From assembly GCA_018242485.1 (NCBI GenBank), contig JAFEBV010000034.1:1-61050 (forward strand): a stretch of 61,050 bases of DNA, given 5' to 3'. Source of the stretch: Pseudomonadota bacterium (GTDB lineage Bacteria; Pseudomonadota; Gammaproteobacteria; Xanthomonadales; Xanthomonadaceae). Under the pieces are notes generated by a model. It was not told the DNA's origin. It searched no databases and saw only the letters and a list, made by a program, of their open reading frames with translations. Positions 8,730-17,898 of the stretch are shown here, piece after piece; within the stretch, counting starts at the first letter, position 1; each line of letters opens with the position of its first letter. Position numbers and translations under genes: made by a program.

Positions 8730-9365
8730 ATGCTGCGCATCCCCCAACGCCTCCTCCAACGCCTCGCCTGCGGCCTGCTGCTGGCAGTCAGCATGCCGGC
8801 TGCCAGCGCCGCGCCAGCGCCGGAAACGCAGACCGTGGTCTTCGTCCGCCACGGCGAGAAGCCCGCCGACGGGCTGGGGCAATTGTCCTGCCAAGGGCTG
8901 AACCGCGCGCTGGCTCTGCCGAAGGTGATCGCAGCGCAATTCGGCAAGCCCGACGCTGTGTTCGCGCCCGATCCGGGTCAGGCCAAACTCGATCATCACC
9001 GCAGCTACGACTACGTGCGGCCGCTGGCGACCATCGAGCCGACCGCGATCCGCTTCGGTTTGCCGGTGCAGGCGCACATCGGCTATGCCGATACCGCGGC
9101 GCTGCTGGCCGCGCTCGACCAGCCCGCCTACCGCAAGGCGCTGGTGCTGGTCGCATGGGAGCACGTCGAGCTGGTGCAGGCCGCGCGCGCGTTGATGACG
9201 GCCCACGGCGGCGACGCCAAGCAGGTGCCGGACTGGGCCTACGACGATTTCGACGGCATCTACGTGGTGCGCATCACGCGTGGCGCCGATGGCGCGCACG
9301 CAAGCTTTCAGCGCCAGCGCGAGCACCTCGACGGGCAATCCACGCAATGCCCGGATCCGCCGTGA
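8730..9365 (+). CDS. Secreted histidine phosphatase family protein
   Basis: A 211-residue protein with a signal peptide (residues 1-28, cleavage near ASA-AP) and the histidine phosphatase motif VRHGEKP (Arg40, His41), followed by LSCQGLNRALAL. The phosphohistidine mechanism of branch 1 enzymes is expected, acting in the periplasm on an unknown phosphoester. The SD GAGGAG is just upstream. A run of nine C residues (8708-8716) lies immediately before the SD and could be unstable in length. Confidence 0.87.
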   Translation: MLRIPQRLLQRLACGLLLAVSMPAASAAPAPETQTVVFVRHGEKPADGLGQLSCQGLNRALALPKVIAAQFGKPDAVFAPDPGQAKLDHHRSYDYVRPLATIEPTAIRFGLPVQAHIGYADTAALLAALDQPAYRKALVLVAWEHVELVQAARALMTAHGGDAKQVPDWAYDDFDGIYVVRITRGADGAHASFQRQREHLDGQSTQCPDPP

Positions 9366-9419
9366 TGCGCCTTTCCGCGCGGCATGACGCCGCACCGATC
9401 GATCAGTGCCTGGGATCGA

Positions 9420-9980
9420 TCAGTGCTTGCCGGGCGGCGGCACGTCTGCCTCGGTGTATCCGAACAAGCGCGTGGCGTTCGCACCGTTGGCCGGCGGCGT
9501 ATCGGTATACACGTTCACCCCGCCCTGCTTGTATTGATAAACCGAGCCACTGCTGACCCGCGCCCCGGCCGGGATCGTGAGCGGCTGGCCGTCGGAGGAA
9601 TACAGGGCAGTCGGAAGCGGTGCGCGCGGAGCCGGTGGCGTGGGTGCGGCGACCGGCACCGGATACGGCACCGCCACGAACTGGGTGCGCACAGGGCCCG
9701 AATCGTCATCCGCCGATTCGCCATTGGGCACGGCGGGTGCGTACATGGACGAGTACACGAAGCGCGGCCCACGATAGCCGTGCCAGCCCTGATGCCAGCC
9801 GCCACCGGGCGCGTTCTGCGACTGCGCGATGGCGGCGGATTGGCTGATGTAGACCGGCGGCGAAACCGCTTTCGCCGGGCTGATGTATTTGGGATGGCTC
9901 AGGTCGCCGGCGAGCGCCGCCGATGCCGGCAGCAGGCTCGCCAAGGCCGAGGCCAGTATCCAAGGATGTCGCATGCGCAT
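9420..9980 (-). CDS. Secreted DUF4124-like protein
   Basis: A 186-residue protein with a clear signal peptide (MRMRHPWILASALASLLPAS through ALA). A middle region is rich in proline and aromatic residues. The C-terminal segment GSVYQYKQGGVNVYTDTPP resembles the DUF4124 beta-motif (xIYxYxDxxGxxxyTdxPP). The start has a strong SD (GAGGTG, 5 bases away). It follows trmD in the position where rplS is usually found. The function is unknown; a cell-envelope role is inferred from export. Confidence 0.8.
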   Translation of the reverse strand: MRMRHPWILASALASLLPASAALAGDLSHPKYISPAKAVSPPVYISQSAAIAQSQNAPGGGWHQGWHGYRGPRFVYSSMYAPAVPNGESADDDSGPVRTQFVAVPYPVPVAAPTPPAPRAPLPTALYSSDGQPLTIPAGARVSSGSVYQYKQGGVNVYTDTPPANGANATRLFGYTEADVPPPGKH

Positions 9981-10160
9981 GTGGCACCTCCGCGCGACGT
10001 CCGATGACGATTCCGCCGCAATGCCCACCCTGCGCCGTGTGCGTCGTCCTTGCAACGGCCGTCCGTCGCCTCGTGGCGGAAGGTTCAGGTTCGCCGTATC
10101 GGTGGATAAGGGTTACGCCGATCCGCGTCCCGCATCGTCCTGCGCTTCACCCTTCGCCGT

Positions 10161-10919
10161 TCAACGATCGACGCCATCCTGTTCCGCCTGCCAGTCCTTG
10201 CGGAACGCTTCCAGCAACGCGCGATCGGCGTCGCCCAGCGCCATCCGCGCCAGCAGGTCGGGACGCCGCAGCCAGGTGCGCCCGAGCGCTTGCTGCCGCC
10301 GCCAGCGCGCGATCGCGGCGTGGTCGCCCGAGAGCAGCACCGCCGGCACGCCGCGCGTGCCTTCTGCTTCCGAGCGGGTGTAATGCGCGCAATCGAGCAG
10401 ACCGTCCTCGAAGGAATCCTGCACCGCCGAATCGGCATCGTTGAGTGCGCCGTCCTGCAGGCGGCCGATGGCATCGATGAATACCGCGGCACCCAATTCG
10501 CCGCCGGAAAGCACGTAGTCGCCGATGGAAATCTCCCGCGCGACCTCGGTCTGCAACAGCCGCTCGTCGATGCCCTCGTAGCGCCCACACAGCAGCATCA
10601 CGCGCGGCATCGCGGCCAGTTCGCGCACCAGCGCTTGCGTCAGGCGCTCGCCCTGCGGGCTCAAGTGAATCAGCGGCGCGGGCGCGGCCGCAGCGCGCGC
10701 GGCGGCGATGCACGCGCGCAACGGTTCGATCATCATCAGCATGCCCGGTCCGCCGCCGAACGGGCGTTCGTCCACGCGCCGATAGTTGCCGGTCGCGTAG
10801 TCGCGCGGGTTCCAGCATTCCACCTGCAACAGCCCGCGCTCGAGCGCGCGACCGACCACGCCGACCTGCGCGCATTGGCGGATGAAATCGGGGAACAGGG
10901 TGATGACGTCGAAGCGCAT
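10161..10919 (-). CDS. trmD: tRNA (guanine37-N1)-methyltransferase
   Basis: A 252-residue SPOUT methyltransferase that methylates G37 of tRNAs with GNN anticodons using SAM, preventing +1 frameshifts. It starts [13 protein letters not shown]. The deep-trefoil-knot SAM site is [13 protein letters not shown] and [16 protein letters not shown], and the catalytic-domain hallmark is [11 protein letters not shown]. It is third in the rpsP-rimM-trmD series, separated from rimM by 130 bp that contain inverted heptamer repeats. Confidence 0.97.
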   Translation of the reverse strand: MRFDVITLFPDFIRQCAQVGVVGRALERGLLQVECWNPRDYATGNYRRVDERPFGGGPGMLMMIEPLRACIAAARAAAAPAPLIHLSPQGERLTQALVRELAAMPRVMLLCGRYEGIDERLLQTEVAREISIGDYVLSGGELGAAVFIDAIGRLQDGALNDADSAVQDSFEDGLLDCAHYTRSEAEGTRGVPAVLLSGDHAAIARWRRQQALGRTWLRRPDLLARMALGDADRALLEAFRKDWQAEQDGVDR

Positions 10920-10929
10920 GGAAAAACGG

Positions 10930-11045
10930 CAAAGGATGAAGGGTGAAGGGTAAAGGAAAGCCGCGCCAACCGGGCCTCGTGTCGCGTCGAGGCGTACAGG
11001 CGCAGCGTCTGCTTTCCTTGACCCTTTACTCGTTACCCTTCACGC
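10930..11045. repeat. Inverted heptamer repeats between rimM and trmD
   Basis: On the plus strand GTGAAGG-GTAAAGG units (about 10938-10962) face a run that on the minus strand reads GTGAAGG, GTAACGA, GTAAAGG, GTCAAGG (about 11014-11044). The arms can pair into a long imperfect hairpin. The right arm begins a few bases after the rimM TGA. Confidence 0.7.
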
Positions 11046-11049
11046 CTGC

Positions 11050-11595
11050 TCAGAAATCCGCGTCCCAATCCACCGTGATCCGTCGGCTATCGAAGTCCAC
11101 CGATACCAGATACGGCTGCACGAAGGGAATCAGCCGTTCGCGCTCGCCACGCACCACCAGCACGTGGTTGGCACCGGTGTCGAACAGGTGATCGACCACG
11201 CCGAAATCCGCGCCATCGGCATTGACGACGCGCAAGCCTTCCAGATCGACCCAGTAGTATTCGCCGGGCTTGGGCGGCGGCAGCGCCGAACGCGGGACGA
11301 AGATCTGCGCGCCGGCAAGCGCCTGCGCGGCATCACGGTCGGCCATGCCCGGCACGCACGCGACGACAGCATCGCCGTGCGCGCGCCCGATCACCCCGGC
11401 CAGCCGTGACGTGGCGTCACGGTGAACGAAGATCCACGGCTGGTAACGGAGAATGGCGACCGGCGGATCGGTCCACGACTCGATCCGGATCTCGCCGCGC
11501 ACGCCAAACGCGCCGCTGATGCGGCCGAGCGCGATGTTCCGCTCGGCGGCATGGCGCGTGGGTTCGGATCGATCGAGGCTATCGGACGTGGTCAT
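11050..11595 (-). CDS. rimM: Ribosome maturation factor RimM
   Basis: A 181-residue factor for 30S head assembly that binds ribosomal protein S19. The N-terminal RimM domain contains GRISGAFGVRGEIRIESWTDP, and the C-terminal PRC-barrel contains YYWVDLEGLRVVN and VDHLFDTGANHVLVV. It lies between rpsP and trmD, the conserved bacterial order. Confidence 0.96.
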   Translation of the reverse strand: MTTSDSLDRSEPTRHAAERNIALGRISGAFGVRGEIRIESWTDPPVAILRYQPWIFVHRDATSRLAGVIGRAHGDAVVACVPGMADRDAAQALAGAQIFVPRSALPPPKPGEYYWVDLEGLRVVNADGADFGVVDHLFDTGANHVLVVRGERERLIPFVQPYLVSVDFDSRRITVDWDADF

Positions 11596-11715
11596 GGATC
11601 AACGCTTGCCACGCAATCGCAGCGCGGTGCGAATGCGGCGATGGCATCACGAACGCGCATCGGCACTCGACCATGCGCGGCGACCAACGGGCGCGCAAGC
11701 GCACCCACCACTGCC

Positions 11716-11976
11716 TCAGGCGGCGGCCTTGGCCTGGGTCGCGGCTTCCTTGACCAGCAGGCCGACCTTGTCGCTCAACTGCGCGCCGTGATCCAGCCAA
11801 TGCTGCACGCGCGCCATGTCCAGCTCCAGACGCTTGTCGTTGCCCGAGGCGATCGGGTTGAAGTAGCCCAGACGCTCGAGCGAACGGCCATCGCGCTTGT
11901 TGCGGTGGTCGGTGGCGACGATATGGTAGAACGGACGCTTCTTGGCGCCGCCGCGGGACAGACGGATCTTGACCAT
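11716..11976 (-). CDS. rpsP: 30S ribosomal protein S16
   Basis: An 86-residue protein beginning [20 protein letters not shown], the S16 signature, followed by [13 protein letters not shown]. It binds 16S rRNA in the 30S body. The start is the ATG of this motif. The same frame stays open for another 1.7 kb upstream as a shadow of the glutamate synthase gene, which is not a real fusion. It is first gene of rpsP-rimM-trmD. Confidence 0.97.
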   Translation of the reverse strand: MVKIRLSRGGAKKRPFYHIVATDHRNKRDGRSLERLGYFNPIASGNDKRLELDMARVQHWLDHGAQLSDKVGLLVKEAATQAKAAA

Positions 11977-12068
11977 GACGATTCTCGGTGAACTCTCGAA
12001 GGACACGCCGACCCGCAGGATCGCGGCGACGGCAAGCTGCCAAGCATAGCACAACCGATCGCCCGCCG

Positions 12069-13709
12069 TCAGACCAGCTTGCTCCCGCGCAGGGCCAGCA
12101 CGCTCGACGGCGGCGCAAAGCTGTCGGCGCTGGCGGTGTCCCAGAAATCCTCGAACACGCCGTGATCGGTCGCGCCGCCGGCGAGCAGCACGCCGGGTTC
12201 GAGGTAGTGGTACATCGACGCGAACGAATGCACCTGCGTCGGCGACACCCGCATGACGACGTGTTCCGGGCCCAGCTCCTGCGGATGGTTCAGCCCCGCG
12301 GCTTCCAGCAATTCCTTGAGCGCCTTGAGGGTGTTGTCGTGGAAGCGGTGCACGCGCTCGGCCTTGGTCTGCACATGCAGCGCTTGTTGCCGGCGCGGAT
12401 CCTGCGTGGCCACGCCGGTCGGGCAGCGGTCGGTGTGGCAGCTCAACGACTGGATGCAGCCCAGCGCGAACATGAAGCCGCGAGCGGCGTTGGCGAAATC
12501 CGCGCCCAGCGCGAGGGTACGCGCCAGCTCGTAGGCGCCGGTGATCTTGCCGGCCGCGCCGAGGCGGATCGCGCCGCGCAGGTTCAATCCCACCAGCGTG
12601 TTGTGCACGAGCAACAGGCCCTCGCGCAGCGGTACGCCGACGTGATCGACGAACTCCGCCGGTGCCGCGCCGGTGCCGCCCTCGCCGCCATCGACGACGA
12701 TGAAATCCGGCAGGATGCCGGTCTGGCGCATCGCCTTGGCGATGCCGAACCACTCCCACGGATGGCCGATGGCGAGCTTGAAACCGGTGGGCTTGCCGCC
12801 GGAAAGCGTGCGCAGGCGCTCGACGAATTCCAGCAGTCCGGCCGGCGTGGAAAACGCGCTGTGCTGCGCCGGCGAAACGCAGTCCACACCCTGCGGCACG
12901 CCGCGCGCGGCCGCGATCTCGGCCGTCACCTTGGCCCCCGGCAGCACGCCGCCATGGCCCGGCTTGGCACCCTGCGAGAGCTTGATCTCGATCATCTTCA
13001 CCTGCGGGTCGCGCGCATTGGCGACGAACTTTTCCGCGCAGAAACTGCCGTCCTCGTTGCGGCAGCCGAAATAGCCCGAGGCCACTTCCCACACGAGGTC
13101 GCCGCCATTGGCGCGGTGATGCACCGAGATCGAGCCTTCGCCGGTGTCGTGGTGGAAACCACCCTTCTTCGCGCCGGCGTTGAGCGCGCGGATGGCGTTG
13201 CCCGAAAGCGCGCCGAAACTCATCGCCGAGATGTTGAACACGCTGGCCGAATGCGGTTGGGCGCGGCCCTCGCCGATGACGATGCGGAAATCGTGCGAAG
13301 CGATACGCGTGGGCGCGATGGAATGATTGATCCACTCGTGATCGTTGGCATACACATCCAGTTGCGTACCGAACGGGCGGGTGTCGCGCACGCCCTTCGC
13401 GCGCTGGTACACCACCGCACGCTGCAGGCGCGAGTACGGGTGCTCCTCGGTGTCGTACTCGATGAAGTACTGGCGGATCTCCGGGCCGATCGACTCGAGG
13501 AAATAGCGGATGTGCGCCAGCACCGGGTAATTGCGGCTGACCGCGTGCTGCGTCTGCACGAGGTCGTACACCCCCACCGCAACCAGCGCGCCGAAACCGG
13601 CCGCCGCCCAGATCCAGCCGTCGCCGAGCCACACCACCGCCACGCAGGATGCGGCGAACAGCACGACGCAGGCAGCAAACCCCCACAGGCGTTGCGGCAA
13701 CAGGCTCAT
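12069..13709 (-). CDS. FMN-binding glutamate synthase family protein, membrane-anchored
   Basis: A 546-residue protein with two N-terminal hydrophobic segments (about residues 8-50) and a glutamate-synthase large-subunit-like FMN/Fe-S domain: [60 protein letters not shown] and [15 protein letters not shown] with cysteines for an iron-sulfur cluster. There is no glutaminase domain. Family members are called archaeal-type or stand-alone GltB-like; the physiological reaction is unsettled. Three in-frame ATGs lie close together; GGAG six bases before 13709 favours MSLLPQRL. A candidate island junction lies about 40 bp upstream. Confidence 0.88.
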   Translation of the reverse strand: MSLLPQRLWGFAACVVLFAASCVAVVWLGDGWIWAAAGFGALVAVGVYDLVQTQHAVSRNYPVLAHIRYFLESIGPEIRQYFIEYDTEEHPYSRLQRAVVYQRAKGVRDTRPFGTQLDVYANDHEWINHSIAPTRIASHDFRIVIGEGRAQPHSASVFNISAMSFGALSGNAIRALNAGAKKGGFHHDTGEGSISVHHRANGGDLVWEVASGYFGCRNEDGSFCAEKFVANARDPQVKMIEIKLSQGAKPGHGGVLPGAKVTAEIAAARGVPQGVDCVSPAQHSAFSTPAGLLEFVERLRTLSGGKPTGFKLAIGHPWEWFGIAKAMRQTGILPDFIVVDGGEGGTGAAPAEFVDHVGVPLREGLLLVHNTLVGLNLRGAIRLGAAGKITGAYELARTLALGADFANAARGFMFALGCIQSLSCHTDRCPTGVATQDPRRQQALHVQTKAERVHRFHDNTLKALKELLEAAGLNHPQELGPEHVVMRVSPTQVHSFASMYHYLEPGVLLAGGATDHGVFEDFWDTASADSFAPPSSVLALRGSKLV

Positions 13710-13820
13710 GGACATCTCCATCGGGAAAGCTGCACACGTCCAGCGTGGTGCCGGAGTCGGCACCGCATCATGCCCTGCGAGCCGCATCCTGACTAGCTTG
13801 CATCCGCGAAAATCGAAAAG

Positions 13821-13863
13821 TTGCCCCCAAATCTGCCCCCACATGGTGCCTGCTAGGGGGCAA
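13821..13863. repeat. Left arm-type site: TTGCCCCC repeats
   Basis: TTGCCCCCAA-ATCTGCCCCCAC (13821-13842) and the inverted GGGGGCAAACTCC (13856-13868) match, with one mismatch and one indel respectively, the sequences next to the integrase gene (20031-20052 and 19991-20002). The paired arrangement at both element ends suggests integrase or excisionase binding sites. Confidence 0.6.
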
Positions 13864-14008
13864 ACTCCGACTTGCTCGCGGCTCCCATCGTAGCCGATGC
13901 ACCTAGGGTTGACGTTGCGCTTATTTCCGATCATCCATACGGCAGCGTATTGAGTCGGACTCGGCATGATCGGCATCCGCCTGTGGCGCGCATCGTCCGC
14001 GAAGCACC

Positions 14009-14092
14009 AGAGTCATACGCGCGCCTGCGCGTACTGCCGTAAAAACTCGCAGAGTCATACGCACGCACGCGCGTACTGCTCCTAAAACTCGC
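14009..14092. repeat. Two tandem 42-bp repeats
   Basis: Copy A is 14009-14050 and copy B 14051-14092. Both begin AGAGTCATACGC and end AAAACTCGC, with a shared GCGCGTACTGC in the middle. A third, decayed start follows at 14093. The copies are adjacent without spacers, so this is not a CRISPR array. Confidence 0.8.
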
Positions 14093-14096
14093 AGAT

Positions 14097-14342
14097 TCAT
14101 CCGCACCATAGCGCTGGTGGATTGTTCCTCGGCAGGTTGCGGGTGCAGATCGCTTTCCCCTCGGGCGTCCTCGGCCCCGTGCTGCGACCACCGTGGAAGC
14201 GGCAGCGGCGCTTGCCCGGCTCCGGAAGGGCTTCGCAGGGCTGGCCGTCACGGTGGCGCTGGGCTCCGCAGCGCGGGCCTGCCTTGAGCTTGCGTCGCTC
14301 GAACCGGGCGAACCGGCGGGCGAGTCTTTCATCGGAAATCAT
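14097..14342 (-). CDS. HGGxSTG domain small protein
   Basis: An 81-residue basic protein with GPRCGAQRHRDGQPCEALP, then CRFHGGRSTGPRTPEGKA, the HGGxSTG signature of a small protein family common in prophages and integrative elements. Two Cys pairs and His could bind zinc. The family normally ends in a helical tail after PEGK; here the tail is an unrelated short sequence running toward the 42-bp repeats, so the C-terminus may be altered. The function is unknown. Confidence 0.7.
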   Translation of the reverse strand: MISDERLARRFARFERRKLKAGPRCGAQRHRDGQPCEALPEPGKRRCRFHGGRSTGPRTPEGKAICTRNLPRNNPPALWCG

Positions 14343-14393
14343 GGGTCTATTCCTGCCTACTTTAGATAGGGTCGCCCCGTAAATTCCTCGTAT

Positions 14394-15065
14394 TTAACGA
14401 CCGTCACCCCTCGGCTCTCGACAGGCGTGCAGTTCGGTCGGGTAGCGCGACGAATGCCCCGACGCGCAGGAACCGAATGCGTCGGCTGGGTTGAGCCTGC
14501 CACGGATGTAATGCCGGCAACCCGCACAGGTCACGGGCGCACGCTGAGGCTCGATCCCGCGCAGCCGGCCAGCGCACCACGGGCAGGCTTGCACATGGGC
14601 CGGTGCGCCCGGCCACAGATAGACGGGGCCGCAACCTGCACAGATCGCTCCCTGTCGGCCCCGCCACAACGGCGGCACCAATCCCTTGCCAATCTGCTCG
14701 CCAGCCTCGCGCAGGCGCAGCCATTCCACCAGCGCCAGATCGGACAGTCCGTCGGCGGTGGCTACGATCTCATCATCCATCACATGCACCAGCCGGGCCG
14801 GCAGGCATTCGGCGACGGCCAGCGCCAACATGTGGGCGCGTATTTTTGGAACATCCACCGCAGGATTCGCAAGGGATGCTAGTTTGCAATCTGTGCGCAG
14901 GGCTGGCACGGTCGCGGTGCAACTCCTGTCGTTTTCCACCGAGACAGCCGAGGCAGCCGAGGCATGGCTTCCTGCCTTGCTTTCCGCTGTCTCGGGTTGC
15001 CGAGGCAGTGCTGAGGCAGCCGAGACAAACCCGGCGTTGCGCAGGATTTCGGCAATGGCAGTCAT
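14394..15065 (-). CDS. Zinc-ribbon protein of the integrative element
   Basis: A 223-residue protein whose C-terminal half has several Cys pairs (ICAGCGPV, CPWCAGR, VTCAGCRHYIRG, FGSCASGH) that should form two zinc ribbons. The N-terminal third contains a Pro/Ser/Ala linker encoded by imperfect 9-bp repeats. The start overlaps the stop of the DUF927 gene (ATGA), so it belongs to the replication operon. No family name is recognised with confidence. A DNA-binding accessory role is inferred from the zinc ribbons and context. Confidence 0.7.
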   Translation of the reverse strand: MTAIAEILRNAGFVSAASALPRQPETAESKAGSHASAASAVSVENDRSCTATVPALRTDCKLASLANPAVDVPKIRAHMLALAVAECLPARLVHVMDDEIVATADGLSDLALVEWLRLREAGEQIGKGLVPPLWRGRQGAICAGCGPVYLWPGAPAHVQACPWCAGRLRGIEPQRAPVTCAGCRHYIRGRLNPADAFGSCASGHSSRYPTELHACREPRGDGR

Positions 15066-17533
15066 GGCGTAGCCCCCCACACTTCCGGGCCGATGACGAA
15101 AACGCGCACGTTGCGGCCATCGGGCAGGCGTTCACCACGGGTTGAAGCGCCGTCCTTGTCCTTGCGCAATGCGCCCGCGACAGCCAGCACATGCGCCACT
15201 GCTTGCGGGTCGAAGCCCGCGCACAGTTCGCGCCTGAACACTTCACGCTCAACGTAGAACAACGGCCCGGCATCGGTTTGCTTGCGGAAGCCCGCGCGAT
15301 TGACGGTGCGCGTTCCACTGTCCGGCGCGCCCCAATCGGTGAACCGAGATTCACCGTGCAACTCAAGGAATGCCCTCACCTGTGCCAGCATGGCCGCAAC
15401 CTCGGCATTGCCGACGGTGCCGCGCCCGGCCAGCCACGCCCGGAAGCATGCAGTTACCGCGCACTCAGCTTCGCCCGTCACCCAGCCGGTCAGCCCGTAC
15501 GAGGTCGCCAACTCGCCCGCCGCGCCAATCAGCGCGAAGCGGTCGGCCACACGCCGAACCTGCCCAGCGGCATCGGCAGGTGCCAGCGTTGCCGCGATGG
15601 CGGCACGCAGTTTGCGCAGAATATCGCGCGCGCGTTGCACGTCTTCGGTCAGCTTTTCAATGAACACGCCCAGCGCGTGCCCGTGATGCCGGCCAGCCGC
15701 CGCCTTGAGTCGGTCGGCGAAGCCACCAGCGGTCAACCCTTCCGGGACACGCTCAAACAATCCGAAGCCTGCACCCGCATCGGCGGCCAGGTCGATCACG
15801 CGCACCTCTTGCCCGGCCCGCACGCGCCCGCCGGATTGCGTCACCAGTTCCGACAAGCCAATCTCGCCGGCAGACAAGAACAACACGCGCCAGCGCGCCG
15901 GTGGCCGAGATGATCCGTCGCGGTGCGCGCGCGACTTGCCTTGTCCGTTCGCCAGCATGTAGGCGACTTGCCCGGCGTGCTTCGGATCAAGCTGGCCGAT
16001 TTCGTCCAGCACCAGCAGCAGGTCGGAATGGATCGCGGCGACACCTTCCAGCCCGTTGTCGGTGGCGCGCCACGTCTTCGTGAAGTCATCCGGTGCCCCG
16101 TACACGCTGGCGGCGACCGCGAGCGCCGTTGTCTTGCCGGTGCTTGAACTACCGCGCAGGTGCAATCCACCACCTTCCGCGCCCAGCAATCCCACGCACG
16201 GCCCCGCGAAAGCAGCCGACAACGCCAACACCAGCCGCGAGTTTCCGGCGCACGGCGCGGCAACCTCGGCCCGCCAGTCATCGCCCGTGCCACGCTCGCC
16301 CAATGCAGCCCCGTCGATGCTTCCCGACTGGAACAGGATCGGCTCGGCTTCGGTGTCGCCGAAGGCTTCACGCGGCAGCACGAACGCATCGCCATGCCAT
16401 CCTGTGCGATTCACGCAACGCGCCCGCACCTGCGGGTGTTCACGCTGGATGTAGTCGCCCACCAGCCGCCGCAGGCTCGGGTGCGTGGCGATGGTCAGCC
16501 CTTCGCGCAGCAGCACGGCGCGCAGGTCATCGCCCGTTCCAGCGTGCATGCTTTGCGGACACGTCCAGCGATGCACATGCCCGTCGGCATCGGCGAACAC
16601 CAGCAGCCGGCCCCACTCGCCGCCGGCAGCATCGCGTGTCATAGCCGCCACGCGCAGCGGCGAGCACACCCAAGCCGGCGCAGCCGGCCCGGTCACGGTG
16701 CCGTCCTTGTCGCGCAGCACGTCGCACCAGTAAACGCCTGCCGGCAACCCTTCGTGCAGTTGCGATCCCAACGCCAAGGTTTGCCCGCGCTCGATGACCT
16801 CGAAACGCGGCTTGGCCGTGTTGTCTCGGCTGTCTCGGTTTTGTCTCGGTTCACCCGAGGCAGCGAAACCGTTGTCTGGCGCGGTGTCTCGGTTGTCTCG
16901 GTTGTCTCGGTCGAAAACTACAGGGATTGCGTGCAACGCCTCGATATCTGCGCGCGATGCGTCCGGGTGCGCGGCCAGCCAATCGACGCAATCGCCACCG
17001 TCGGGCAGATCGAGCTTGTCCACGTCGATCATGCGCAGATCGCAACCCAGCGCCCGCAGGTGCCGCGCCACGTCGGTCATGTACTTCGTGCCGGCCTTGT
17101 CGTTGTCAGGCCACAGCAGTGCACTACGGCCCTTCAGCGGCGACCAGTCGGCAGTATCGGCGGATGACGCACTGCCCGAGGTGACGGCGGTCAGTCCGAG
17201 TCTGGCGAGCGCATCGGCGCAGGATTCGCCCTCCACGATGATCGTGGGGTCGGTTTCCACCAGCGGGAACGGCGGTTCGTATAGCGGCCAGCCAGCCTCG
17301 GGCCGCTCGGGTAGCTTCGGCAGGTAAAGGTCACCCTCGCGGTGCATGGGGCGGATGACCTTTTCGCCATTCGCGTGCTTGAGCCGCATCCTGCAAAACA
17401 GTTCCGCGCCGTCCTGCTGGTTGTAACGGTGGATGGCGGTCAGCGCGAAGCCGGCGCGCAGCTTGCTCTTGAATAGCCGCCGCACGGCATCGCTGGCCGA
17501 CTCGGGTTCACTGCGAAGAACTGCGTTCATCAC
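15062..17533 (-). CDS. TOPRIM / DUF927 primase-helicase of the integrative element
   Basis: An 823-residue replication protein. An N-terminal TOPRIM-like region (about residues 90-190) contains TIIVEGESCADALAR and LLWPDNDKAG, the Glu and DxD metal-binding elements. A linker with DRDNRDNRDT repeats follows (about 205-235), then a DUF927 ATPase with Walker A GSSSTGKTT (about 460) and Walker B LLLVLDEIG (about 505). With the adjacent CHC2 protein it would form a split primase-helicase comparable in role to P4 alpha protein. ATGA overlaps on both sides show coupled translation. Confidence 0.88.
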   Translation of the reverse strand: MMNAVLRSEPESASDAVRRLFKSKLRAGFALTAIHRYNQQDGAELFCRMRLKHANGEKVIRPMHREGDLYLPKLPERPEAGWPLYEPPFPLVETDPTIIVEGESCADALARLGLTAVTSGSASSADTADWSPLKGRSALLWPDNDKAGTKYMTDVARHLRALGCDLRMIDVDKLDLPDGGDCVDWLAAHPDASRADIEALHAIPVVFDRDNRDNRDTAPDNGFAASGEPRQNRDSRDNTAKPRFEVIERGQTLALGSQLHEGLPAGVYWCDVLRDKDGTVTGPAAPAWVCSPLRVAAMTRDAAGGEWGRLLVFADADGHVHRWTCPQSMHAGTGDDLRAVLLREGLTIATHPSLRRLVGDYIQREHPQVRARCVNRTGWHGDAFVLPREAFGDTEAEPILFQSGSIDGAALGERGTGDDWRAEVAAPCAGNSRLVLALSAAFAGPCVGLLGAEGGGLHLRGSSSTGKTTALAVAASVYGAPDDFTKTWRATDNGLEGVAAIHSDLLLVLDEIGQLDPKHAGQVAYMLANGQGKSRAHRDGSSRPPARWRVLFLSAGEIGLSELVTQSGGRVRAGQEVRVIDLAADAGAGFGLFERVPEGLTAGGFADRLKAAAGRHHGHALGVFIEKLTEDVQRARDILRKLRAAIAATLAPADAAGQVRRVADRFALIGAAGELATSYGLTGWVTGEAECAVTACFRAWLAGRGTVGNAEVAAMLAQVRAFLELHGESRFTDWGAPDSGTRTVNRAGFRKQTDAGPLFYVEREVFRRELCAGFDPQAVAHVLAVAGALRKDKDGASTRGERLPDGRNVRVFVIGPEVWGATP
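16821..16912. repeat. 9-bp repeats (TTGTCTCGG) inside the DUF927 gene
   Basis: Repeats of TTGTCTCGG occur at 16821-16850 and 16884-16912, in frame, encoding the RDN/RDS tripeptide repeats of the interdomain linker. Related CCGAGACAR and CCGAGGCAR units occur at about 14938-15028 in the downstream zinc-ribbon gene. Confidence 0.8.
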
Positions 17534-17898
17534 CGCACCCCCACCAGATCGCGCACGGCCTCGACGAAGCCCAGCCCGCGCAGGCGTTCATGAAACGACA
17601 CCAGATCGCCAGCGCCGCAACCGGCAAAGCAGCGCCATGCACCACGCGCGGCGGTCAGGTTTACGCTCAGGCTGGCGTCATGATCTTCGTGGAACGGGCA
17701 TCGCCCCTGCGCCCAGCCGGCAGCGTTCGGGCGAGATAACTTCTCGATGCGCGCGGCGTAGTAATCGCGCGGTGAAGGCAGGCGCTCGCGCCAGTTGCTT
17801 GGCGTGCGTGACGTGGTAGGTTTCGAGTAGTTGAAGTCGCTACTGCGAAACCCGCGCCCGGTGCTCGCCGGGCGTTTTCGTGTCGGGAAGGCGTTCAT
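17530..17898 (-). CDS. CHC2-type zinc finger primase domain protein
   Basis: A 122-residue protein with the DnaG-type CHC2 zinc finger: Cys67 and His70 in RCPFHEDHDASLSV, then Cys90 and Cys94 in WRCFAGCGAGDLVSF. It lacks a TOPRIM domain, which is supplied by the next gene (ATGA overlap). It probably recognises template DNA for primer synthesis by the element's own replication machinery. The first 40 residues are low complexity. Confidence 0.87.
   Translation of the reverse strand: MNAFPTRKRPASTGRGFRSSDFNYSKPTTSRTPSNWRERLPSPRDYYAARIEKLSRPNAAGWAQGRCPFHEDHDASLSVNLTAARGAWRCFAGCGAGDLVSFHERLRGLGFVEAVRDLVGVR

Larger units (their letters stand above)
13710..14096. other. Gene-free left end of the integrative element
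   Basis: These 387 bp hold the candidate left attachment core (13746-13760), a TTGCCCCC-type repeat pair (13821-13863) and two tandem 42-bp repeats (14009-14092). No credible gene is seen. A 62-codon open frame here merely translates the 42-bp repeats. Confidence 0.6.

Noticed and set aside
11716..13737. A 673-codon open frame ending in ribosomal protein S16
   Set aside because: Only the last 86 residues are S16; the rest is the out-of-frame shadow of the glutamate synthase-like gene.
14009..14092. Possible CRISPR array
   Set aside because: The 42-bp units are directly adjacent, not separated by unique spacers, and no cas genes are present.
13921..14109. A 62-codon open frame at the left end of the integrative element
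   Set aside because: It merely translates the tandem 42-bp repeats, lacks a ribosome site and overlaps the HGGxSTG gene end.
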